A stretch of 64,000 nt of DNA from Hymenobacter lapidarius (lineage in GTDB: Bacteria > Bacteroidota > Bacteroidia > Cytophagales > Hymenobacteraceae), in NCBI RefSeq assembly GCF_001816145.1, contig NZ_MDZB01000096.1, positions 1 to 64,000 on the forward strand. Reading direction: 5' to 3'. Below are positions 18,061-24,367 of this stretch, piece by piece. Under the pieces are notes generated by a model. The model was not told the origin of the DNA, ran no database searches, and was given only the letters and a program-made list of their open reading frames with translations. Position numbers and translations under genes: made by a program. Numbering within the stretch: position 1 is the stretch's first letter; the number at the start of each line of letters is the position of its first letter.

Positions 18061-18228
18061 ATGCCGCAAAGGTAGCACTCCAGCCGGCCGGACCACAACT
18101 TCCGGGCGGGCGCCGCACAAATTGGCTTGGTCGTTTGTTGAAAGACAGTTAATTTAGGGACGCCGGCCGGCGCAACGCCAAGCCGCCGCCCTACGTTTTA
18201 GCTCAGCCCCGCTTCAGCCGCTATTGCC

Positions 18229-18456
18229 ATGTTCAGCCTTGTCTACGCCGTTGTCTTTTGCGCCTTCTTCGTCTTTATGCTGGTGCTGCCCCGGCGGCGG
18301 CGGCGCGCGCTGCCCCCGCCCCCACCGCACGACGGCGACGACGACGGCGGCGAACCCCACGACCCCGGCCTGCCCGACCTCGACCTGCCCCCCGGCATTT
18401 CCCGGCCCATCAACGATTGGGAGCCCGACTACAACAAGCCCCGGGTAGGCGTATAA
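18229..18456 (+). CDS. Small membrane-anchored hypothetical protein
   Basis: This 75-aa protein has one N-terminal hydrophobic helix (FSLVYAVVFCAFFVFMLVL) followed by RRRRR, which predicts an N-out/C-in anchor, and then a proline- and aspartate-rich tail (PPPPPHDGDDDGG, LPDLDLPPG) ending in NDWEPDYNKPR. A strong terminator starts 43 bp after the stop, supporting a real transcription unit. I recognise no family. It is divergent from the riboswitch-receptor transcript. Confidence 0.55.
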   Translation: MFSLVYAVVFCAFFVFMLVLPRRRRRALPPPPPHDGDDDGGEPHDPGLPDLDLPPGISRPINDWEPDYNKPRVGV

Positions 18457-18498
18457 AGCACCGAGCCGGATTCCCTGCCCACACCACCGTCAAATACC

Positions 18499-18547
18499 AA
18501 GAGCGTTTCCACGGCCCCCAAGCGGCCGTGGAAATGCTCTTTTTTTT
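18499..18547 (+). terminator. Terminator after small membrane protein gene
   Basis: An 18-bp stem with few mismatches (AAGAGCGTTTCCACGGCC and partner) is followed by T8. The 380-bp gap before the rhodopsin gene otherwise holds only AT-rich sequence (18600-18838) with promoter-like boxes. Confidence 0.85.
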
Positions 18548-18798
18548 AGCTGTGGCGCTGCCAGTTGCCGCAGTGCCTCGGATGGTCGAGTCCTCATGAA
18601 GCGGGTGATACCTAATAAATGCCGGGTACTAGCACGCCGGACTGGCAATGGGACTGCTCCACATTCTATTCTAAAGGCCTGAAAGCTGCCGTACGGTTCA
18701 GGCTACTTATGCAGCGTACATGGCGACAGGCGAAATTGTTTGTCTAATCTTTTAAATAAATATCTTAAACAATAAGCACCAAAATATCATTTTCATGA

Positions 18799-18806
18799 TA
18801 CATTTG
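18799..18806 (+). promoter_or_regulatory. -7 box TACATTTG upstream of rhodopsin
   Basis: TACATTTG matches TAnnTTTG exactly and lies 33 bp before the rhodopsin ATG. A second candidate, TTTG at 18739-18742 with TATCTTAA at 18761-18768, lies further up. The whole 18720-18838 stretch is AT-rich, unlike its surroundings. Confidence 0.45.
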
Positions 18807-18838
18807 GTCCATCGTTCAACCCTTAATTTTTTTGTCAC

Positions 18839-19612
18839 ATGCAAAACTCTTTCTTAGGTGTTCTAACAATTCCGGTAGACGACCCGGTGGCATTCACCTT
18901 CTTCATCGGCTACATGGCCATGGCAGCAGCGGCCGTATTCTTCCTGTTCGAGCGCAGCACGGTTGCTGACAAGTGGAAAACTTCCCTATTGATTTCGGGA
19001 TTGATTACGGGCATCGCGGCGGTACACTACTACTACATGCGGGACTTCTACATCATGTCCAAAACCACACCCATCGCGCTGCGCTACATCGACTGGACGC
19101 TGACGGTGCCGCTTATGGTGGTGGAGTTCTACCTACTGGTGCGCGCCGCCGGAGCCAAAGTGGCCCTGCTGTGGAAACTGGTGCTGGCAGCCCTCGTGAT
19201 GCTGGTGTGCGGCTACATCGGCGAAGCCTTTACCGATGGGTCCATGGGCTACTCGGCCTTGTGGGGCACCCTCTCCACGGTGGGTTACCTCTACATTCTG
19301 TACTCGGCCTGGATGGGTGAAGTGGCGCAGCTGGCCGCCAAGTCCGAATCGGAGGCCGTACAGAAGGGCGTCCGGGCGCTGGCCTGGTTTATTCTGGTGG
19401 GCTGGGCCATTTACCCCATCGGCTACATGGCCATGCCCGGCGGCCTACTGGGCCCCGACGGCGCGGGCCTGCTCCGCCCCTCCGACCTCGACCTGATTTA
19501 CAACATTGGCGACGCCATCAACAAAATTGGGTTTGGCTTGGTCGTGTACGGCATTGCCCGTAGCGAATCGGCGGTGAAAGTGGCCCCATCCAGTGCCACT
19601 TCGGTGGTATAG
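18839..19612 (+). CDS. Light-driven proton-pump rhodopsin (proteorhodopsin/xanthorhodopsin-like)
   Basis: This 257-aa seven-helix protein is a microbial rhodopsin. Helix C carries the outward proton-pump triad D85, T89 and E96 (RYIDWTLTVP...E). H63 in helix B matches the proteorhodopsin histidine partner of the proton acceptor. K229 in helix G (NIGDAINKIG) is the retinal Schiff-base lysine. M93, at the spectral tuning site, predicts green absorption. G143 in helix E (LWGTLST) aligns with the glycine that opens a fenestration for a carotenoid antenna in xanthorhodopsin; proteorhodopsin has Phe there. The retinal-synthesis gene blh follows 173 bp downstream. Function as a pump is confident; antenna use is inferred. 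Confidence 0.95.
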   Translation: MQNSFLGVLTIPVDDPVAFTFFIGYMAMAAAAVFFLFERSTVADKWKTSLLISGLITGIAAVHYYYMRDFYIMSKTTPIALRYIDWTLTVPLMVVEFYLLVRAAGAKVALLWKLVLAALVMLVCGYIGEAFTDGSMGYSALWGTLSTVGYLYILYSAWMGEVAQLAAKSESEAVQKGVRALAWFILVGWAIYPIGYMAMPGGLLGPDGAGLLRPSDLDLIYNIGDAINKIGFGLVVYGIARSESAVKVAPSSATSVV

Positions 19613-19623
19613 ACTGCGCCCTA

Positions 19624-19669
19624 CCTGAGCGTTGCCGGCGGGCTGAAATAGCCGGCTGGCACGCTCAGG
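19624..19669 (+). terminator. Hairpin after rhodopsin gene
   Basis: CCTGAGCGT pairs with ACGCTCAGG around a GCCGG/CCGGC inner stem 11 bp after the stop. It lacks a T run, so it may stabilise the mRNA end or attenuate rather than fully stop read-through into blh. Confidence 0.5.
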
Positions 19670-19718
19670 TGAAGCATCATAGTATAAGCTCCTCAACCTG
19701 GTTGAGAGCGATTTGATA

Positions 19719-19756
19719 ACAGGCCGTTGTACTGCGCTAGCTGTGCAGCGGCCTGT
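19719..19756 (+). promoter_or_regulatory. Hairpin in the blh leader
   Basis: ACAGGCCG (19719-19726) pairs with CGGCCTGT (19749-19756) and the stem extends inward with G-U pairs; a smaller CTCAAC/GTTGAG hairpin lies at 19692-19706. They stand 30 bp before the blh start and could modulate its expression relative to rhodopsin. Role inferred. Confidence 0.35.
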
Positions 19757-19785
19757 ATTGTTTCTCACTGTTTTGCCGCGACCCC

Positions 19786-20814
19786 ATGCCTCTTTCCCTC
19801 GCCCCCGACTGGTCTCATCGCTCCTACTCCTACGCCGCGGTGCTGGCGCTGGTGGGGCTTGGGACGGCTTTTCCGGCGGTGGCGGGCTGGTTGCTGGGGG
19901 TGCCGCTGGCCGTGGGCATGGTGCTGCTGGGCGTGGCCCACGGTGCCTGCGACCAGTTCGTGCTGCCCGCCAGCCAGCCCGCCGGCCGGGCCGCTATGGG
20001 GTGGCGCTACTGGGGCCGGTTCCTGCTGGGCTACCTCGGGCTGGCCGCACTGGTGGGCCTGCTCTGGTGGTGGTGGCCGGTGGCTACAGTGGCGGGGTTT
20101 TTCCTGCTCACGGTGTGGCACTGGGGCTCCGCCGATGCGCCCGCCAACACCCAGGTTTCTACCAGCTGGTGGCTCGCGCACAGCCTGTTGCGCGGCTTGC
20201 TGATTTTTGCGGTACCCGCCTGGGGCCGGGCCCATGAAACCCGGAGCCTGGTGAACGAGCTGCTCACTTTCGTGGACGCGGCCCATGTTTCGGTGGCCAC
20301 ATTCGAGGCCATTGCGGTGGTGCTGGGCGTGCTGGTGATGGGCGGGCACGCGGCGCTATGGGCCGGCTACGCCGTGCGGGCCCGAACTGACTTGCTCAAA
20401 ACCGAGCTGGTGGAAGTGGCCGTGCTCACGCTGCTGTTTGTGGCGCTGCCGCCGCGGCTTTCGGTGGCGGTGTACTTTGTGTTCTGGCACAGCCTGCAGC
20501 ACATTTTGCGTCTCAATGGCTGGCTGGGCTACGCCTCAGGCAACAATGGCCAGGCCAGCCGGGCAGAATTACTGGGGCAGTTGGGTTTCTTTCTGCGCCG
20601 GGCGGCGCCGCTGCTGCTCATCAGCTGCGTAGCGCTGCTGGTACTGGGCCGCGTGCTGGCTCCGCGCCTGCCCGATGCCACGGCGTGGTTTAGCCTGGCG
20701 CTGGTCGTTGCCGCCATCGTCACCCTGCCCCACGCCCTGCTGGTTACGACGGTGATGGACGCCCACCGGTGGAAAAACCTGGGACTGGGCAAGCACCCAT
20801 CATCTCCCGGCTAG
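19786..20814 (+). CDS. blh: Brp/Blh family beta-carotene 15,15'-dioxygenase
   Basis: Blh cleaves beta-carotene to two molecules of all-trans-retinal, the chromophore of the rhodopsin encoded just upstream. The 342-aa integral membrane protein has about eight hydrophobic segments and the family's histidines: H52 and D56 in GVAHGACDQFVL, H112 in VWHWGSAD, and H235 and H239 in FWHSLQHILRL, which coordinate the active-site iron. Length is close to the family norm. Carotenoid biosynthesis genes are not in this window. Placement downstream of the rhodopsin is the usual functional pairing. Confidence 0.93.
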   Translation: MPLSLAPDWSHRSYSYAAVLALVGLGTAFPAVAGWLLGVPLAVGMVLLGVAHGACDQFVLPASQPAGRAAMGWRYWGRFLLGYLGLAALVGLLWWWWPVATVAGFFLLTVWHWGSADAPANTQVSTSWWLAHSLLRGLLIFAVPAWGRAHETRSLVNELLTFVDAAHVSVATFEAIAVVLGVLVMGGHAALWAGYAVRARTDLLKTELVEVAVLTLLFVALPPRLSVAVYFVFWHSLQHILRLNGWLGYASGNNGQASRAELLGQLGFFLRRAAPLLLISCVALLVLGRVLAPRLPDATAWFSLALVVAAIVTLPHALLVTTVMDAHRWKNLGLGKHPSSPG

Positions 20815-20831
20815 CCCAGGTTGCGGGCTAC

Positions 20832-22277
20832 TTAACCCACCTCAATGCTGTAAGTGGCAGAAAACACTTGGCCCGGCGCCAGCGTCAGAATGCCTTCCTT
20901 GTCGCGCAGCTCGCCGGGTGCGCCGGTGGGACTGGCCACTCCGTGCCAGGGCTCCACGCACACAAAGCCGGCGCCGGGCCCTTTGGTCCAGAGGCCGAGG
21001 TAGGGAAAACCGTCGAACTGGAAGCGCACGAAGTGCGCCGACATACGCGAGCGCAGCGTGAGACGCGTAAAATCGTAGTGCTTGAACACCAGGGCATCGT
21101 CGGCAAACAAGTTGTAGCGCAGCGGCAGCACGTTGCCCTCGGTGAGGACCGGAGCGGTCTGGCCCGTGAGCAGGCCGCCCTGCAGCAGGTGCCGCTCTAG
21201 GCGCACGGGGTGGTCAAACTCAAAGAAATAATCTTCAAACACCTCGTTGGGCAGCAAGGGGCACCGCACCGCCGGATGCGCCCCAATGCTGAAGAGCAGG
21301 GTTTGGTCAGGGGCGGGGTTGCGCACGTCCCAGCGCACGGTGAGCAGCGTGTCGCGCAGGGTGTAGGTAATGGTCAGCTCGAAAGCAAAGGGGAAAATGC
21401 TCTGGGTGGACTCGTCGTGCTGCAGCTGGAAAACCAGCTCGGTGGGCTGGTGGCGCAGCACGGCAAACTGCTGGTCGCGGGCAAAGCCGTGCTGCGGCAG
21501 CTTGTAGTCGCGGCCCTCGTGGTGGTACACATCGCCGGGCAGGCGGCCCACCAGCGGAAACAGCACCGGGGCGTGGCGGCCCCACACGGCGGGGTCGGCG
21601 GGCCAGAGGTACTCCAGGCCGTTGGCCGACGTCACCAAGCTCGTGAGCTCGGCCCCGTGCGAGGCAAACGTAGCCCGGCAGCTGGGGGTGAAAAGGGTGT
21701 AGTGCGTGGGGTGAGCCGATACGGGCTGGGCGGGCGGCGCGGGCGAAGTGGGCGGCAGCATTCTGGTTTGCAGGAGCTCATCAACCAAAAAGCAGGCCTG
21801 GGCAAAGCGCCGGTCCTCGTCACCGGAAATCTCGGCGAAGTTGGACATCTGGTCGCGCAGCTCGCGCTGGTAGAGGTCGTAGAACTGCTGGCGCAGGTGC
21901 GGGTGCTCGCGCAGCGGGTCGGGCTGCCAGGGCAGGTCCACGCCCATGAGCAGCACCAGGTCGTAGTGCTGCTGGTCGATGCAGCGCAGTATCCACTCCG
22001 GACAGCTGCCGAAGGCGTGCTCGGCCCAGATTTTTATCACCAGCAAGTCACTGTCGCAAAACACCACGCGCGTGGCCTGGGCCGCGGCCTGCTCCTCGGC
22101 GGCCAGCTGCCCCCGCGCTATTTCTTCGAGGTCCTCGGCGGTGTAGTGCGGCCCGGAGGCGGCGAGGTACTCGCGGGCAAATTCGGGCGCGAAAGTGGTG
22201 CCGTAGTGGGCCGCCAGCCGTTTGGCCAGCGTCGATTTACCCGTAGATTCCGGGCCAGTCAGGGAAACGCGCAGCAA
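20832..22277 (-). CDS. Fusion: NadR-like nucleoside kinase plus aldose 1-epimerase-like domain
   Basis: This 481-aa protein joins two domains usually encoded separately. Residues 1-175 form an AAA_28/NadR-type P-loop kinase (Walker A GPESTGKST, then FAREYL and VFCDSDLLVIKIW), a family that includes ribosylnicotinamide kinase. Residues 192-481 are an aldose 1-epimerase-family protein of the YihR/LACX sort (FASHGAELTSLV, WGRHAPVLFPLVGRL, HGFARDQQF, IGAHPAVRCPL, GPGAGFVCVEPWHG). A Pro/Ala-rich linker of about 15 residues separates them. The gene follows the PnuC-type transporter on the same strand. Given indels elsewhere in this window, an artefactual fusion cannot be excluded. Confidence 0.85.
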   Translation of the reverse strand: MLRVSLTGPESTGKSTLAKRLAAHYGTTFAPEFAREYLAASGPHYTAEDLEEIARGQLAAEEQAAAQATRVVFCDSDLLVIKIWAEHAFGSCPEWILRCIDQQHYDLVLLMGVDLPWQPDPLREHPHLRQQFYDLYQRELRDQMSNFAEISGDEDRRFAQACFLVDELLQTRMLPPTSPAPPAQPVSAHPTHYTLFTPSCRATFASHGAELTSLVTSANGLEYLWPADPAVWGRHAPVLFPLVGRLPGDVYHHEGRDYKLPQHGFARDQQFAVLRHQPTELVFQLQHDESTQSIFPFAFELTITYTLRDTLLTVRWDVRNPAPDQTLLFSIGAHPAVRCPLLPNEVFEDYFFEFDHPVRLERHLLQGGLLTGQTAPVLTEGNVLPLRYNLFADDALVFKHYDFTRLTLRSRMSAHFVRFQFDGFPYLGLWTKGPGAGFVCVEPWHGVASPTGAPGELRDKEGILTLAPGQVFSATYSIEVG

Positions 22278-22440
22278 AGGTGAGGGAGGAAGAGAGGTGA
22301 AAGGAAGAAGCTAGGTACTGATTCCGGCACTCATTACTGGGTGAAACAAGGAGAACCGTCTTTTGGCTATTACGCCACCAACTAACGGGGGTTAGCAGCC
22401 AGCGTTGCTTTCTCACGCATTGGTTTAGCGGTAATCAACT

Positions 22441-23082
22441 CTAAACAGCCGCTGCCGACGAGGGCAGGGGCGTGGCCAGCTCGCGGCGCCACTGCCAATA
22501 GCCGTAAGCGGCCAGAATCAGGTACAAAAAATAGAGCAGGCTCACGAAATAGAGGTCCTTGTACCACAGCACGGGCACGTAAATCACATCAACCAGCAGC
22601 CACAACAACCAGTTTTGGAGCCGCTTACGGGTGAGCAGGTACTGGGCCACGATGCTGCCGGCAGTGGTAAAGCTGTCGATGTAGGGAAAGGCCGCGTCGG
22701 TGTGATAACGCAGGTAGTAGCCGAAACCCAGCGTGAAGAGGGCCGCAAACGCCGCGCCCAATAGCCATTCGCGGCCCTGTGCATGGGTTACGCGCAGCTC
22801 GGTGGCGTTGCGCCCGCCGTAGAGCCACTCGTACCAGCCGTAGCAGCTGAGCAGAATGAACAACCCCTGCAGGCCGCAATCCGCGTAAAGCTTCGCCTTG
22901 AAATACACGACCACAAAGAGCAGGCAGCTGACGATGGCAATCGGAAAGTTCCAGAGAGACTCGCGGGCGGCCAGCCATACGCAGGCAAAGCCCGTGACCA
23001 CGGCCACCAGCTCCAGCGGGGTAGTGGCGTGCCAGTAATGAGCAAACGAGGTTGGAATATCTAGCAACGGCAGAGCGAGCAC
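22441..23082 (-). CDS. pnuC: PnuC/PnuT-type vitamin transporter
   Basis: This 213-aa membrane protein belongs to the PnuC family, which lets nicotinamide riboside or, in PnuT members, thiamin diffuse inward to be trapped by phosphorylation. It has about seven hydrophobic segments and the family motifs WNFPIAIVSCLLFVVVYF, YADCGLQGLFI, YGWYEWL and, near the C-terminus, NWLLWLLVDVIYVPVLWYKDL. GTG at 23082 is the start. The NadR-like kinase gene follows 163 bp downstream, which favours nicotinamide riboside; the TPP-regulated receptor nearby would favour thiamin. I cannot decide between them from sequence alone. Confidence 0.85.
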   Translation of the reverse strand: MLALPLLDIPTSFAHYWHATTPLELVAVVTGFACVWLAARESLWNFPIAIVSCLLFVVVYFKAKLYADCGLQGLFILLSCYGWYEWLYGGRNATELRVTHAQGREWLLGAAFAALFTLGFGYYLRYHTDAAFPYIDSFTTAGSIVAQYLLTRKRLQNWLLWLLVDVIYVPVLWYKDLYFVSLLYFLYLILAAYGYWQWRRELATPLPSSAAAV

Positions 23083-23127
23083 GCGGGCGCAGCCCGGCAG
23101 GAGGCCGCAAGATAGGAGCAGCAGGAC

Positions 23128-23135
23128 TATTTTTG
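23128..23135 (+). promoter_or_regulatory. -7 box TATTTTTG for rhodanese gene
   Basis: TATTTTTG matches TAnnTTTG and lies 19 bp before the ATG at 23155 in the divergent gap of only 72 bp between it and the PnuC-type gene. Confidence 0.45.
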
Positions 23136-23154
23136 CAGCTTCAGCACCCGCACT

Positions 23155-23487
23155 ATGCCCAACAATTCACTCGAAATCAGCCCCGAAGACCTGCACGCCC
23201 GTCTGCAATCCGGCGAAGACTGGCAGCTGGTGGACGTGCGCGAAGAAATGGAGTTCGATTACTGCCACCTGCCCGGCAGCCTCCTGCTGCCCCTGGATGA
23301 ATTGCCGCGCCGCGCCGCCGAAATCCGCACCGAAGGGCCAGTAGTGGTTATTTGCCATCACGGCGTGCGCTCGGCCCAGGCGCTGGGCTACCTGCGCCAG
23401 CGCCTGGGCCGCACCAACGTGCTTAACCTGCGCGGCGGAGTAGCCGCCTGGGCGGAGCAGGTCGACCCGAGTTTTCCGCAGTACTGA
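23155..23487 (+). CDS. Single-domain rhodanese-like sulfurtransferase
   Basis: This 110-aa cytoplasmic protein is one rhodanese domain. It has the N-terminal VDVREEMEFDYCHLPGSLLLPL (CH2A-like) segment and an active-site loop ICHHGVRS with the catalytic Cys that carries persulfide. The C-terminal LRGGVAAWAEQVDP is the standard domain end. Such proteins transfer sulfane sulfur to thiols or cyanide; the physiological acceptor is unknown here. It is divergent from the PnuC-type gene. Confidence 0.9.
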   Translation: MPNNSLEISPEDLHARLQSGEDWQLVDVREEMEFDYCHLPGSLLLPLDELPRRAAEIRTEGPVVVICHHGVRSAQALGYLRQRLGRTNVLNLRGGVAAWAEQVDPSFPQY

Positions 23488-23569
23488 GCCCCAGCGGATA
23501 GCGGACGGCAAACCCGCGGCTCCTGTTTGGGGTTAGGTGTTGTTACTGAAGCCGCTTCTTTCCGCCCCC

Positions 23570-24358
23570 ATGTCCGATTTCTCAGTCCCACCCGTTGCAC
23601 TGGCCGCCCCCACCGCCCCCACCCTGGCCAACCGCCTGGCCATGCGCGAGCGGCCCACCGGCACGCCGCTGCTCCGCCAGGAGTGGAGCGACCTGCTGTT
23701 TATGCACTGGGCGGTGCCGGCCAAGCTGCTGCAGCCCCACCTGCCGCCGCGCCTGCAAATCGACACCCACGACGGCATGGCGTGGCTGGCCATTGTGCCT
23801 TTTCGGATGTCAAAAGTCCGCACCCGGGTGAGCCCGCCAGTGCCCGGTGCCAGCGAGTTTCTGGAGCTGAACGTGCGCACCTACGTGCACCTGGACGGCG
23901 TGCCCGGCGTGTGGTTTTTCTCGCTCGACGCCACCACCCCCCTGGCCGTGTGGGTAGCCCGCACGGTATTCAACCTGCCCTACTTGCGCGCCACCATGCA
24001 CATGGAGAGCCCCACCGCCCAGCTGCGGCAGTTCCGGGCCGAACGCACGCACTCCGGGGTGGCACCGGCCGCGTTTCGAGCCACCTGGAACATCATGGCG
24101 CCCATGCCGCCCGCCGAGCCGGGCTCGCTCGCGTTTTTCCTCACGGAACGCTACTGCCTCTACACCAGCAACAAAGCGCAGACCAAGCTTTACCGGGGCC
24201 GCGTTGCGCACGCGCCGTGGCCCCTGTTCACGGCCAACGTGCTCCACTACGAGTCTTCCCTGATAGAAAGCCAGGGCCTGCCCACGCCCGCCGGGGCCCC
24301 GCTGCTGCACGCCGGCGGCCCCGTGAGCGTGGAGCTGTGGCCGATGCAGCGGGTGTAA
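23570..24358 (+). CDS. DUF2071 (YqjF-like) protein
   Basis: This 262-aa protein matches the DUF2071/YqjF family, distantly related in fold to acetoacetate decarboxylase. Characteristic segments are RQEWSDLLFMHWAVPAKLL, DGMAWLAIVPFRM, FLELNVRTYVHLDGVPGVWFFSLD and FLTERYCLYT. No transmembrane segment or signal is seen. The biochemical function of the family is not established. ATG 23570 is preferred over the GTG 11 codons upstream. It ends 9 bp before the helicase gene hrpB, with which it may be co-transcribed. Confidence 0.85.
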   Translation: MSDFSVPPVALAAPTAPTLANRLAMRERPTGTPLLRQEWSDLLFMHWAVPAKLLQPHLPPRLQIDTHDGMAWLAIVPFRMSKVRTRVSPPVPGASEFLELNVRTYVHLDGVPGVWFFSLDATTPLAVWVARTVFNLPYLRATMHMESPTAQLRQFRAERTHSGVAPAAFRATWNIMAPMPPAEPGSLAFFLTERYCLYTSNKAQTKLYRGRVAHAPWPLFTANVLHYESSLIESQGLPTPAGAPLLHAGGPVSVELWPMQRV

Positions 24359-24367
24359 TTTTGGCGG

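Noticed and set aside
18839-19612. Sodium-pumping rhodopsin, common in marine Bacteroidota
   Set aside because: The helix C triad is D-T-E, not N-D-Q, so this is a proton pump.
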